Assembly (NCBI GenBank): GCA_037013495.1
Contig: CM072806.1
Location: 3,782,001-3,846,000 of the forward strand
Source: Hippophae tibetana
Lineage: Eukaryota; Streptophyta; Magnoliopsida; Rosales; Elaeagnaceae
Direction: 5' to 3'
Length of the DNA: 64,000 bases
Positions 49,901-63,161 of this stretch are shown here, piece by piece. Both the position numbers and the translations under genes were made by a program. How positions within the stretch are numbered: position 1 is the first letter of the stretch; every line of letters starts with the position of its first letter. Under the pieces are notes generated by a model. That model saw only the letters and a program-made list of their open reading frames with translations, was not told the origin of the DNA and did no database searches.

Positions 49901-52900
49901 TAACAATTTTTTATGTAACAAATAGTGATATATCAATTATAATTTTAACATAATTTATAATAAATTTATTTTTTCTTTTCTAAAATAGATTAAAGATAGC
50001 ACTCTAATAGTTACAAAAACATATTTTTTATATATTATAATTTTTTATTAAATTTAATTATATTTATCAATAATATAATATTATATTAATTTTAACTTAT
50101 TACAAACTTATAATAAATAAATTCTTCTTTACCAAAATCCAATACTTACACCAACAAATTTTGCAAAGGTTATGATTTGATCACCATATGTTTGAGTTAT
50201 TTAATATATTTTTATTGAAAAAAAAATTTATACTATTTTTATAATAAAAATGTAAGATTTTATTCAAATATGAACCAAATATAATTAAAAATATAATACT
50301 AATCATCAATAATATTACTAAACTAAGTAAGAATATTAACAAGTTTTATGTATTTATTTTGTATTTTTTTATTTTAATATTTATTTAAATTAACTTATAC
50401 AATGATTCTTCGAAAAAAAAACTTAAAACAAAAACATGCAATTATAGTTAAAGTATTGGTTAGGGAGATATGAATACTATATTTATTTTAAAAATAATAT
50501 TTTATTTTTGTATTTATTTTTTGTAATGATTTAGTTTTATTATGATAAAATAGTGAATACAAAAAAAATTGTGTTTTATTTATTTTTGTCGATTCTTTAA
50601 ATTATAATAACTACTATGTAATATTAAAAAATAAAAATTAATATTATGTTTTTACTGTCATTTTTTCACAATTATATAATTATATTGTAATAAAAAATAA
50701 TTGTATTACTTAAATATTATTTTTATAATAATTAAAATATTTTTCTTAACCGGGAAAAATTCACTTCTCTTTCTTTCTCTCACTTAACGCCCTTTCTTAT
50801 ATTATAATGTTCATTTTCACTTCAGTGATACAGAGTTTGCACTATTTTAATTAATAAAAAAAATAATTTGCATTATTTTGATTATTAAAAAATGTAATTT
50901 TAGATTTGACAAAAAAGAAGTCTTTTTTAACGAAGAAGAGAAGCACTTAGGAAAAGAGAAATAGGGAAATTAAAAGGAGCAAACTCAAGTAATCAATATA
51001 TTTTGTTATATATTCAAACCAATTAAAAAATACAAAATAATAATAATAAAAGATAATATATTTAAAATTTATAATAATAAAAATATATGAATAAGAATTA
51101 AAACAATATTATTCCATAATTATAAGTTGTAAAGACAATTTTTTATTATATTTTAATATAATATTCATATATTGAAGTTGAAAAATGGATTATCTACCAT
51201 AAGAATACCCTAGCAATATATACAGGAGTGCATAATGAACATAAATGATATTCTATGAATAATAAACATAAAAATATAAATAAATTAAGATATCTATACC
51301 TATAATGGAAAGATCATAATTTATATATATATATATCCTCCAGAGTCCAGACTATAAATATAAGATGGAAAACAACAAACAAATAAATGTTCTTATTGAA
51401 GGGAAAAGAGGTATTAAGGTGACAGCTATGGATAAATGGGACTTGCTTATTATTTTTATTTTCCTTTATTTTCTAAAGAAAAATGGGACTTTGCTTACAC
51501 TTTCAGATTCATGAGAAGATCTTTTCACACCGGGGAATGTTTGTAGTTATCAAGTCGTTTTCTTTGCAACTCAAAATTATTGTTCTGTAATTTTTCTAGT
51601 AATTTTCTATTCATTTTTTTAATTATTTTAAATCACAATTTGAGTAGTACAAAATTATCATTTAATTAAAAAAATCTTATTGATTTAATGTTTTTATTTT
51701 TTATTTTGGGTGATCAATAAAAGGAAAAAAGAAAAATATTATTCATGGCATATGGAAAAAGCCTAAAACATAATTTATTTTAATTACACTATTTAATTAC
51801 ATTACCATGTACTAAAAAAAATGAGTTTTATTAGGTGAACTTCAAGTGGTACAACTAGTTAGTATAAAAATTAATTATTCTTTTTTTGTTAACCTTATGT
51901 TTCTTATAATTAAGGTTTATTTACATAATTGGATCTAACAATAATTTTTATTAGTAATAATTTTATACAATAATAATAACATTTAAATATAATTAATGAT
52001 AAAATTATATTAAATAATTATTATATTTTTATTGTAATAATATTATTATTATTAAGATTCTATTTATAAGATGATTTAAGTGTATATTGTAATAGCTTTT
52101 TATTACCATTGACAAAGAATTGACATTTTTTTAAGGTGCTTTTTGATGCGAATTTCCCAAAATGCAATATAATTTAAAAATAAATAAATAAGAGACATTA
52201 ATGATGCATAGGCTAACAAAAAGCAACATTTGTGAAACTCAAAACTTTAATTCATATTAAAGTGAAACGATGAGGTACAATGTCACTGTAGTAGTTGATA
52301 ATATAGTGTTAATGACGTGTAAACGGAACTTAATTAATGTAATTACAAGGAAAAAGGATGACTTTGGGTCCCTACATAGTGTTGAAAATGATGTATGTCT
52401 TCCAATAAAGTATGAAATTGTGTTTACCAACTGCCGAAAGGAGTTGAGAGTTTTACTTTTGCAATATGAATATCATATTAAATATTATAAGAGTTTCATA
52501 TATTTTAAAATTTAAATTCATAAAGTTTTATCAAAATATAAAATTTGAATTTGATATAACTCCATTTATTATCATGAGTTATAAAGAACATTTTTATAAA
52601 AGATTTCAAATTCTTTATGTCATCAAATAAATGTTATAACTTCATATTTTTTATAAATATATTTAATATGACTATACACCAATGCAAAGAATAATAAAAG
52701 CTACAAATAATGTCACGAACTTATTCGATTTCTTACTAAATAGCTTATTTTAGTTTTCAAACTAACTATTTAATGTATCAGGAAAATGAAAGTTGATATT
52801 TATTGTATACTTTTTCTATCATTAAAAAAAATTCTGTTACTTAAAAAAAACAAAATTCCATTCCAAAAAGACTTTAACAATTATGGCTATATAATCATGG

Positions 52901-53660
52901 AATAAGCATTTTATTTAACACTAAAATTAGGGCAATAAATATTACCATAATAATAAACTTTAAATTGTTTATTAGATTAGCTGATCTTGAAATTTTCTTC
53001 AAAATATTTTAATAATAATTTTTATTATTGTTACAGTAAATATACATAAAATTTACATTTTATACAACAACTTGTGCTTGTTGTATGTTTAGTATTGCTA
53101 ATATATTAAATTAAAAAAAAGTGTCTGGGCTAAAAGGTGACAACGAAGAGTAATTTAATATATATATATATATATATATATTTGGAATTCACTATATCCT
53201 TTCTTTTTCTATAGCAACCTCCAAATCTCAACACTGTCGTATACTCCTAATGAAGAGAAAACGTGAGGTTAAATTTTGTTAAATTAAACATAACCAAGTG
53301 AGTGTATAATATGTTATTTAAGAAAATATCATTTTAAATACATGGGATTTAAAAAAAAATCTAAACATTTTCGTTAATAAGTGTTGGGTACCTGCATATA
53401 TTCCTATAATATTTACTGAATAATAATATTAAAAAATGAAAAATCTAATCAATATAACTATACATTAGACGTCATTTGCATATCATAAGTTCACGTTAAC
53501 ACTAAAATAAGAAAATTGGTAATACTAACCTATCACACTTATAGACTTCTAATCCTTAAAAAGAACTAAATTTACATTTAAATATTCAAGTTATAAAAAT
53601 AACAGAACTAGTAACACCAACCTAAAAACATCGCACATCCATCTTATCCTATAAAAAAAT
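49900..53660. other. AT-rich intergenic DNA
   Basis: No gene is supported. The stretch is low-complexity with A/T runs and a (TA)n run at 53158-53180. An 81-codon frame at 52270-52515 begins with ATG and is less biased than average, but has no recognised motif, and its AT-rich surroundings lack gene-like composition. Confidence 0.6.
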
Positions 53661-53898
53661 TGTTGATGTGTGTTATGGTACATGTTGTAGCAGTGTCAGA
53701 CACCAATGTTTAATAAAATAAAAAATAACAGACAATAATGTTAATAGAGTCATAAAATATGTATGTGTACAACTGCTACTAGGGTTAGGTTTTGTTTTCA
53801 TTTTTTTAGTATACATAGATGAATACTCTTGTACAGAAAAAGAATAAAAATTATATGAAATATATATGATAATTATCAGAGAAACATAATATTTGTCA
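53661..53898 (+). repeat. copia-2 5' LTR
   Basis: It starts TGTTGATGTG and ends TTTGTCA. The same ordered words (GGTTAGGTTT, TTTAGTATACATAGATGAAT, GAAATATATAT, AGAGAAACA) recur in the 3' LTR. It abuts the primer-binding site. Confidence 0.93.
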
Positions 53899-53910
53899 TG
53901 GTATCAGAGC
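53899..53910 (+). promoter_or_regulatory. copia-2 primer-binding site
   Basis: TGGTATCAGAGC is the exact complement of the 3' end of plant initiator methionine tRNA and lies with no gap after the LTR CA end. Confidence 0.95.
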
Positions 53911-54109
53911 AAAATTAATGTTGTCCTAATGAATAAAATAGCTACATGCTACGCTGGAAATAAGTTGATTTCTATTCTACCTTGACACTGGTTTGATCTG
54001 GTGTGCTACGCTGATTTATGTTCCTCTCTAAACTGGTTTGATCTGGTGTACGAACGCTTAACAGATTGTGTTAATCTATGGGTATTTGGCTGGTTATTTG
54101 GCTAGGATC

Positions 54110-54800
54110 GGGGGTACCGTTCTAGTTGTTTTAAAGTTTAGTCATAAAAAAATTCACTCTCAAATGATAAGAAGAATACCTTCTCTGCCATTATATTTGC
54201 TAACTCCTTATGTATCCAACTTCCCTCCTAACAAGTTCCAAAACCCAACAAAGGTAGCATTTCCTCTTGAAAGATAAACCCCAGCAAAATTTCCAAGTTT
54301 TGAAATCACAGCCCATCCAAGACTTCCACCAAATAAAAGCCCCAACAAAGTTGCACTACTCTAATAAACCTTGTGCTTGGGGTCTAAAGTACGATTGACC
54401 TCCCAGTTCCGAAAGAAGCTTGGTAGAACATCATAGCATCGCAAGCCTTCAGCAATTGTGGCTTCACAATAGTTGAAAGTGATGACTGGCTCAAACACAT
54501 GGACATATGCTCCGTTCTAAACCTCCGGCTGCACCATTTCGATTGATCTGAGAGAAGAGAAAACGAAGCTCTAGATAAGAGAGCCTACAAAGCTGGAAAG
54601 AAAAAATGGAACGCAGTAGAAGAAGCTGCGTGAATTGAGGAACACAGTAGAAGAAGCTGCACGAATTGAGGAAAGGAATTAGGGTTACCACAGAGACGGA
54701 AATGAAGGACCAAGTGGAGGGTTGACTCCGTCTGGATGTTGTAATCGGCTAGGGTTCGCTTAGAAGAAGAAGGGTGCCGCTTTGCGCGACTAGGAAAAAA
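54110..54800 (-). pseudogene. Antisense host-gene-like segment in copia-2 leader, unidentified
   Basis: On the minus strand, a leader typical of a plant nuclear mRNA (GCGAACCCTAGCCG near 54750, then C/T-rich text) meets an ATG at about 54537. One frame continues about 115 codons without frameshift to a TAA near 54215. It includes VFEPVITFNYCEATIAEGLR, LPSFFRNWEVNRTLDPKHK and a Gly-rich hydrophobic segment SATLLGLLFGGSLGWAVISK. Two TAG codons (about the 7th codon and after DPKHKVY) break it. This does not resemble any copia domain and lies between primer site and gag in the opposite strand. I do not recognise the family. The absence of an intron break could mean capture from an mRNA, but the parent's structure is unknown. 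A 31-bp tandem duplication lies in its leader. Confidence 0.55.
54614..54675. repeat. 31-bp tandem duplication in the captured segment
   Basis: Two adjacent units begin CAGTAGAAGAAGCTGC (54614-54644 and 54645-54675) and differ at only a few bases. They lie in the putative 5' leader of the antisense segment. Confidence 0.85.
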
Positions 54801-54899
54801 AATTAGGGTTACATTCTGGTTTTATATATATATATATATATATAGTGGCTGGTGTAAAAAAAAGGAAAAAAGGAAAAAAAAAATAGAAGTGATAGATTC

Positions 54900-57800
54900 A
54901 TGGCAGAATCTAGAGATTTAACCACCAACTCTATATTGAATGACTTGACTACAAAAATGACGAAAGTTCTAACTAGAGCTCAGACCATCTCACAACCTTC
55001 GCTAACTGAAGCGTCGATTACTCCCATTAGTATCAAGTTGGGAGGATCCAACTATGCCTTGTGGTCCCAAATGGCGGAGATGTATATCTCTGGCAAAGAC
55101 AAACTGAGATATATTAATGGGGATTTTCCTCAACCTGTTGAAACTGACCCCTTATTCAGGAGATGGTGTACTGAAAATGTCATTGCCAAATAATGGTTGA
55201 TCAATTCGATGGACTCTTCCTTGATTGCAAATTTTATTCGATTCCAACTATGAAACAAGTTTCGGATTCTACTACTACCACCTACTATGATGGGACAGAC
55301 ACATCTCAAGTGTATGATTTTCGTTGTCGAGTTACTCGTATGAAGCAGATGCGTGGATCCATTGAAAAATACTACAATGACCTTCAAGGGTTGTGGAGAG
55401 AAATTGATTTCCGTCGTCCTAATCCAATGGAGTGTGCGACTGACATACAAAAATACAACTTTATCATACAGGATGATCGAATGTATACCTTCCTTGATGA
55501 ACTTGATAACAAACTAGATAAAACCCGAAGTGATGTGCTTCAAATCAAATCATTCCCTACGGTGGAACAAGCCTATGGATTCATCCGTAGGAAAGAGGTC
55601 TGGCAGACCGTTATGATCACGAGTGCAAATACGACACTCGGAGCAGTTATGGTTTTCAAAGGGATCAATGGACACCATAATTCATTGCCACCAAAACCAG
55701 GAACTTTTTTGGGTATATAGCAAGAAATCCACGGGAAATCCACCGTCTATTGACATGAAATGTGGCCATTGTGGAAAATCTAAACACACCCGTGAAAACT
55801 GCTTCAAACTACATGGGTATCCAGAATGGTGGAATGATCTTCAAGCACGGAAGAAACGGGAACCCACTGGGCGAGCCGATGTGGCTACCAATAATGCATC
55901 ATTATCCCTTATTCCTCAAGTCGAATCTTCCCAGGATCATGGTATTTCAAGTAAAGCATTTCACATCTCTACTCGTAATGATAACGAGGATTGGATTCTA
56001 GACTCTAGAGCTACAAATCATATGATATTTGACTCAAAAGATCTCTCTAATACAACCCAACCGAGACGGAATCGTGTTGCCAATGTCAATGGGGTCACTT
56101 ATCCAGTTACAGGGGCTGGAACAGTGCCTTTATCTCCTTCATTATCATTATCTAATACATTACTTATACCCTCTCTTTCAAACAGACTAATGTCTGTAAG
56201 TTAGGTCACTTCAGATCTTAATTGTGTAGTATTGATGTATTCTACCTTTTGTCTTCTACAGGATATTCTCACCAAGGAGATCATTGGGCATGGTACTAAG
56301 AGGATAGGGTTATATTATGTGGATGACCTCAGTTTAGGAAGAGCCAATCACATACAACATACCGTTAGTAACAAGGAATGACAGATTTGGTTATGTCATC
56401 ATCGATTTGGGCATCCATCATTTGGGTATTTAAAGCACTTACTCTCTAGTTTATTTTCAAATATCACACACTTGGATTTCAAATGTAATACTTGTACCTT
56501 AGCAAAAAGTCATAAGGCATCTTATCCTATGAGCATGAATAAAAGTATGACTCATTTTGCTTTAGTACATTCTGATGTTTGGGGACCTTCCCCAGTCACT
56601 ACGTCATTGGGTCATCGTTGGTTTGTAATTTTTGTTGATGATTGTACACGCATGACATGGCTTTACCTTCTCAAACATAAAGATGAAGTATTTTCTACAT
56701 TTCACTTGTTTCACACCATAGTTCAGACACAATTTTCTGAAAAAATTAAGATTCTTAGGTCTGATAATGGAGGGGAGTATGTTAATCAACCATTTTGGAC
56801 ATACTTGGACAACCATGGTATTTTCCATGAAACCTCGTGTTCATAAACCCCACAATAGAATGGCATTGTGAAGAAATAGAATAGGCATATTGTAGAAACT
56901 TCTCGGGCCTTACTAATCGGTGCACATATGCCTAGTAGATACTGGAGTGATGCTGTTACTATAGCTGTGTATCTACTGAACCGTATGCCCACAAAACCTT
57001 ACAATTTCAGACTCCATTAAAGGTGCTATCTAATCATGTTCCCTTGCCTACTATTTTGATGTTTTCGTCCCGAATTTTTGGATGTGTTGCTTTTGTCCAC
57101 CTCCATAAAAATCAACGAACTAAGTTGAATCCATGTGTTGTCTGATGTGTATTCTTGGGGTATGGCGTACAAAAAATGGGATACCGATTCTACGATCTTA
57201 TTACTAAAAGAATCTACATTACCATAGATATCACTTTCGTAGAATCTGAATAGTTTTCCCATCATCAATATCCAATTACCCTCTTCAGAGGGAGAATACG
57301 TTATGGTGAAGAACGAAATTAGCTTGATGTTGAAGTATTAGACATTAGTAACAATCTTACATACTCAAATAATTCCAACAATATGGATGAGCCAATACCT
57401 AGACCTGAACTTGAACTTCTCTTGAATCTGAACTAGTGACTAAATCCCCAGAAGATACAGTGATTGATGCACCCCTTCACTCTCTAGTACCCAATGATCC
57501 TCATGTTGAGAATACTTCTGAAGTAAGCTATTCTATCACACATTTACAAACTAATGTTATAGATACACATGTTGGTTATGTTCTACCTTTTAAACACAAT
57601 CGAGGAAAACCTCTGAATCGATACTCTCCAGACATAGAAGAACGACAATCCAAGTATCTAATAGCCAATTATGTATCTACTCAAGGGTTATCAGAACCTA
57701 TAAGGGCGTTTGCACAAACACTCTTCTCATGTCAAAATTTCAAGTAGCGTTGAAGAAGCCTTATCTGATCCAAACTGGGCTCGAGCTATAAAAGAAGTAT

Positions 57801-58962
57801 TTGAGGCATTGCAGAAGAATAACACATGGGTGTTAAGCGAGCTACCTCAAGGGAGGAAGATGGTAGGATGCGAGTGGATCTTCTCCATTAAGTATAAAGC
57901 AGATGGTTCAGTTGATCAATACAAGGCGAGGCTTGTAGCAAAAAGTTATACACAGAAACATGGTATAGACTATTAAGAAACCTTCTCACGTGTGACTAAA
58001 CTAAAAATTGTTAGAGTTTTGTTATCTCTTGCAGCAAATTTAGATTGTCCATTGCACCAACTTGACGTGCAAAATGTTTTCCTTCATGGTGACCTTGAAG
58101 AGGAGATTTACATGGATATCCCGCGCAGGATATATTGTTACATTAGGAAAAAAAAATTGCATGTAGACTACAACGAGCATTGTATGGATTAAAACAATCA
58201 CCTCGAGCATGATTTGATAGGTTAAGTTCAACAATGAGGAAATATGGGTTTCAACAAGCAACTCTGACCACACTTTTTTCCTAAAATATCGATTGGGAAA
58301 AATAACAGCTCTTATAGTCTATGTAGACGACATAATCATTACAGGGGATGATAAAGAAGAAATCTTTAAGCTTCAAGAACAACTGTCAAATGAGTTTAAA
58401 ATGAAGAACTTGGGATGGCTCAAATACTTCTTAGGCATTGGGGTAACAAGATCAAAACAAGGTATATGTCTTTCCCAAAGGAAATATACTTTATACTACT
58501 GGCAGAGGCAGGATTACTAGATTGTAAACCTGTCCATATTCCGATGGTCCAAAATCATAAACTTGGAGAACATGTGGATCAAGTACCAGCAGATAAACAG
58601 AGATATCAACGATTAGTGGGTAAACTCATATATTTATCTCATACTCGACTTGATATTGCTTATGTTGTGAGTGTCGTGAGTCAGTTCATGCACTGCTCAA
58701 GTGAAGACCATATGGATACCGTCATGTGAATACTTCGTTATTTAAAATCCTCCCCTGTGAAAGGACTTATGTTTTCAAAAAATGTTCAATTTGAAGTCGT
58801 TGGATATACAAATTCAGACTGGGTAGGGAATATCAAGGATAAGAAATCTACTGCTGGGTACTTTACTTTTGTAGGGGGCAATCTTGTTACATGTAGAAGC
58901 AAGAAGCAAAAAGTAGTCGCCTTATCTAGTGCTGAAGTTGAATTTCGAGGAATGATCAAGGG
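54900..58962 (+). pseudogene. copia-2 gag-pol, main part, broken
   Basis: Gag starts at 54900 (MAESRDL), with IKLGGSNYALWSQMAEMYIS typical of plant copia Gag. A TAA at 55191 and a frameshift follow, then a CCHC knuckle at 55761-55802. The protease signature reads DSRATNHM (about 55999), with Arg where Gly of DSG is expected. The pre-integrase HRFGHPSF lies near 56400. Integrase (about 56560-56990) keeps VHSDVWGP and RSDNGGEY but has Lys and a stop in the region of the catalytic Glu (about 56865-56880). RT (57730-58530) has several stops and frameshifts, yet YVDD at 58320-58331 is intact. RNase H (58757-58962) ends abruptly at the hAT-2 site after SSAEVEFRGMIKG. It cannot encode a working polyprotein. 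Confidence 0.9.
58955..58962. repeat. hAT-2 target-site duplication, left copy
   Basis: ATCAAGGG precedes the left terminus and matches 62834-62841 exactly. Confidence 0.95.
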
Positions 58963-59545
58963 TAGGGGTGAGCATCGGTTCGAAACCGCAAATTTTAGGT
59001 CAATTCGAATCCAATCTGATCCAAAGCAAATGATGAATTATTCAATCTGAATCTGATCTGTTGTACATGTCAATCCGAAACCAATCCGTTGTACATGCCA
59101 ATCAGAACAAATCTGAATTTACTAATTTTAAGTCAATCTGAATCCGATCCAATTCGAAAATTATTAAATCTGAAATTTTAATTTAAATCTATTACAAAAA
59201 TTAGATAAATAAACAAATTATGAAATATCAATCCGATTTGAACCGCTATAAATGTCAATCCGAACAAATCCAAATCTGATTTAATTTCAACATATAAAAT
59301 GAAAAATTACATATAATAAAAAAAATCTAAAATAAAAATATTTTTCATACAAATTAAAAAAGTAAATGACAACATGATTAAAAATAATTCAACAAAAATA
59401 ATCAAAAAGAAAAAATTAAACATTAATTACATAATTTAACTCCAAATATACATAGTAATAATTTAACTCCAAAAAATTAAATAACAATTATATAAATTAA
59501 CTTCGCTTTACGAACATTAATAACAACAACTCTTTTTGATAATCA

Positions 59546-61783
59546 TTAAAGGTTTAAGTCACCAATACCATCAAGAATATCTGCAAAATGAAAAATTAAA
59601 AAGTTAAAAATATACATAAATAATGAGCTAATAAACATAATAATATATATTTGATAACAAATAAATCTATATATATTTGAAAGTTTTATGAAATATACCT
59701 GATTCTAGAGCTTCAATTTCATCAAGTGACTCTTGGATATTAATGATTGGAGATGAACGAATCCAAGTTTGAGTACAAATCAAAGATTGTACAGTTTTAG
59801 AAGATAAGGAACTCATGTATGGACTAATTGTACGACCACCAGTAGAGAATGCAGATTCAGATGCTACGGTAGATACCGGTATGGCCAATACATCTCGAGC
59901 TATCAAAGACAAAAATCTTAAATCTTGAGGCATGAACATTCCACCAACTTAAAAGATCAAATTTCTCATCATCCATATCAACCAATGCTTCTTGTAAGTA
60001 TTTTTCCACTTTAGATTTGTTTTCCATAGTATGAACTTCTTTTAAATGCTTTCTCTTACGAGAAGCATAAAGTTGGAATGCATCTGCTTCTAAACCAAAA
60101 CCTTTTGTACCCATTTGTAAAGGTTGAGAAGATTCTTCTATGTTTGAGGGAAAATATGTTTTACGATACTCCTCGTACATATCTTTCAAAGTTTTTTTTT
60201 ACCCTTTTTGAACTCATTGAAGCCTCAATCTCATCCTCATTACACAATTCTAGTAAAATTAGATGTAAAGAACACTCTTTATGCCTAGGATCAAGTAAAA
60301 CAGACACAAATAACATCATATTCATTTTAGATATTCCTCCCCAATATTTGTCAAACTTTACCTTCATATCACTAGTCATCTTCATCATAATATAATCCTC
60401 ACATTTACTACACATATCAAGTTAATCATGAATAAAACAAATACAATTCAAGAAGAAATTAGAAGTCACATATAAAGATCCAGAAAACATTAATGTAGCT
60501 TCATAAAAAACTTTCAAAAATTGGACAAAATGTCTAGCATTATCACAATCCATTATAGTCGGAGCTTGTTTAATTTCACCTCAACAAAACTCTTGATAGT
60601 ATCCCAAATGAGTGATCTCTAACCTTTCAAATGCTTTTTGAAAATAAGTTGCAGAATCCAACATCAAATAAGTTGAATTCCACCTTGTCGTAACATCTAA
60701 ACAAACGAGTTTTTGAGTATAGAGTTTTTCCATTTCAACAGCACTCTTAAATTTTTACAGTCTAATTGGTGATCCTCTCATGTATCTTACAACAGCACGA
60801 ATCCTATTTATTGATATGTTATACTCTTTCAAACCCTGCTCAACAATTAAATTCAGAATATGTGCACCACATCACATGTGAAAATGTTTTGATTCTAAAT
60901 TTACATTACCCCAACCATTAACGCATTTTTTCAAATAAGTAAGTGCAGTATCATTAGAACTTGCATTATCAACTGTAATACATAATATCCTATCAATGCC
61001 CCAATCTAACAAACATGCTTCAATCGCTCTACCAAGTGTATCACCTTTATGATTTGGAACTTGACAAAAGTTTAAAATTCTCTTTTGTAAATTCCAACCA
61101 TTATCAACAAAATGAGCAGTTAAATACATATAACATAAATTCGGACAAGATGTCCATGTATCAGTGGTAAGACATATTCTTTTACTAGTTCTATTTAACA
61201 ACTCTTTTAATTTTACTCTTTCAGTAACGTAAAAATTCAAGCAATCTCTTGCAATAGTGCACCGAAAAGGGATTTTAAACAAAGGTTGTAACTCTTCAAT
61301 AAACTCCGTAAATCCTTCAACTTCTACGATAATAAATGACAATTCATCTTTTATTATCATCCTTATCAATTTTTCTCTACATCTTTCAGCATTAAAACTA
61401 TGAGGTACAAGACTTCCTTCCTTATGGAAAGCTAAAGTTTTTTGTTTCTTAAGAACTCTACCGAAAAACTTATCACATCTAATGGAAATGTGTGCAAGCA
61501 AATTTGATGTGCCAGATTTGCTTGACACATACTTATATTGTTTCTTACAATATTTGCATATAGCTTTTGTGATGTTGCCCTACCTCTTCTATAGTAAAAT
61601 GAGCCCATGCTTCACTACTAGATCTAGAGAAAACTTTTTTACATTCTTCTTTAGAAGCAATGCATAGGTCAGGAATTGGAGTACTTACAGAATCTTCTTC
61701 TTGAGTTTGTTGTGTTGCACTTTCATCTTTATTTACTTCTTCAATCACATAAAGTGTACCATTATCTTTATCTAAAACCATCT
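59546..61783 (-). pseudogene. hAT-2 transposase, nearly complete but broken
   Basis: The minus-strand ATG at 61781-61783 (MVLDKDNGTL) opens an acidic N-terminus. A BED zinc finger follows (about 61620-61470: SSEAWAHF, CKYCKK, then NLLAHISIRC), crossing a frameshift. The catalytic-fold region runs 61528-60420 with LTTDTWTSCPN, TVDNASSNDTA, TRWNSTYLM and FYEATLMFSGS-like motifs. DPRHKE lies near 60285. The hATC dimerisation domain lies at about 59990-59780 (LLSWWN, IPVSTVASESAFSTGGR). A final intron (donor GTATAT at about 59698, acceptor at about 59582) joins a last exon ending DILDGIGDLNL-TAA at 59546-59548. A handful of stops and frameshifts (near 60760, 60580, 60420, 60180 and 59940) prevent expression as one protein, but most of the sequence is intact. 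Confidence 0.88.
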
Positions 61784-61849
61784 GTATAGTTGTAGAAAAA
61801 AATATTAGACATTTGCAATAAATAATTGTAAAAATATGCACATAGGCGT

Positions 61850-62560
61850 GGGGTGATATTGGACATGTTTAATTTCATGTGATTTAAAATATGTATTGAA
61901 CATTTATATATAATATAACTAAAACTTTAATAATACGAATGAAATGTTCAATTAACATGCACCATTTATAAAATAATGTTTTATGATATTGATTTTTATA
62001 ATTATGTAAATAACCATGATGTACTACAATGCTGAAATTTGTTCCACCAAGCCACGATAGATCTCAATATTTTAAAAGTAGTTTAATAATTGTTATAGCT
62101 CAATTAAAGCATGAAAAACAGCATTTTTGGGGAAAAATAGCATTTTTGGGGAAAAACTCTGGAAAAACCGCCTTTAACAGTTTGGTGTGCCTAGATATCG
62201 AAAAGTTATATGGAATCATAAAAAAATTCGTCCAAAACAGACCTCACAACACAAAGTTATGACCGTTTAAAGTTTTCTTATAATGTCATCAAAAAATATA
62301 ACCTTCTTGTTAAGGATAATGAAGAACAACGAGCAGCAGTAGCAGTAATAGTGGCGAGCAGCAGCGGCGAGTAGCAGCAGCGACGAGCAGCAGAAGCAGC
62401 CGCGGCGGCAGCAGAAGCGAGCGAGCATAGAAGCACAAGCAGCAGCGAAGTAGAGAATCAGATAAGCAGCTGCGAAGCAGAGAAATAGAAGCAAAGAAGC
62501 ACGATCAGCAGAGAAGCACTTAACAATAGAGGCATGTAGGCAGGGAGAGAGATGGAGGGA
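61850..62560. other. hAT-2 region upstream of transposase
   Basis: It contains a GC-richer part with an AGCAGC/GGCGAGC-type trinucleotide-rich tract (62325-62515) and a short tandem of GCATTTTTGGGGAAAAA (62123-62155). This is likely the element's own promoter or 5' UTR. No foreign gene is recognised. Confidence 0.5.
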
Positions 62561-62833
62561 GTAGAAAAATATATTAGGTTTTAGGTTAAGATTTAGATAT
62601 ATGACAGCTGCTTTAGGTTAGGTTAAATAATTATTATATATATATATATTTAAATAATATATTAAATATATCGGATCAGATCGAATTATACAGATTTGAA
62701 TATTTTTAATTCGAATTCGAATCCAAATTCGAGCGGATTGATAAAATTCAATCCAAATCTAATCCAACTTCGGATAGAAACCACTTAATTTTATCGGATT
62801 TTTCGGATTGATCGAATATTTTACTCACCCCTA

Positions 62834-62841
62834 ATCAAGGG
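62834..62841. repeat. hAT-2 target-site duplication, right copy
   Basis: ATCAAGGG follows the right terminus; removing hAT-2 and one copy restores continuity of the copia-2 coding region. Confidence 0.95.
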
Positions 62842-63150
62842 AATATGTAAGCTCATTTGGTTGAAAAAACTTCTAACTTAGATTGGTGTTGCTCCTAACT
62901 CTAAAATGAACTTATTTTATGATAACAAAACAGTCATTGTCATCTCCCACAATCCAATTCAACATGATCATATGAAACACGTTTAAGTGGATCAAAACTC
63001 TATTAAACAGAATCTTGAAGAAAAGATTATTTAGCTTACATTTATTAAATCAAAAGATCAATTAGCTTATATACTCACAAAATCTATGTTTGCAAAGAAT
63101 TTCTACAACTCACTTGACAAATTGAACATAAAAGATATATATGCAACAAC
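62842..63150 (+). pseudogene. copia-2 polyprotein C-terminal remnant beyond hAT-2
   Basis: After the right hAT-2 target duplication the RNase H tail resumes. EYVSSFG, then in shifted frames a segment with the sense of the usual DN(K)xA/NP.H.R.KH motif (62925-62985), and finally LAYILTKSMFAKNFYNSLDK and LNIKDIYATT before TAA (about 63060-63154). This is the normal end of a copia polyprotein just ahead of the purine tract and LTR. Confidence 0.85.
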
Positions 63151-63161
63151 TTAAGAAAGAG

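Larger units (their letters stand above)
58963..62833 (-). mobile_element. hAT DNA transposon, 3,871 bp (hAT-2)
   Basis: The termini are TAGGGGTGAGCA (58963-58974) and TACTCACCCCTA (62822-62833), inverted with one mismatch. Both are flanked by a perfect 8-bp duplication ATCAAGGG (58955-58962, 62834-62841). Sub-terminal DNA on both sides is packed with short ATCCGAA/CCAATC-type words in both orientations, as expected for transposase-binding clusters. One near-complete transposase lies on the minus strand. The element split the RNase H of copia-2, so it is the younger of the two. It is half the length of hAT-1 and has no foreign cargo that I can see. Confidence 0.96.

Noticed and set aside
52270..52515. 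81-codon frame in the intergenic region
   Set aside because: It has ATG and modest composition, but no motif, no homologue I know, and AT-rich surroundings without promoter or exon context.
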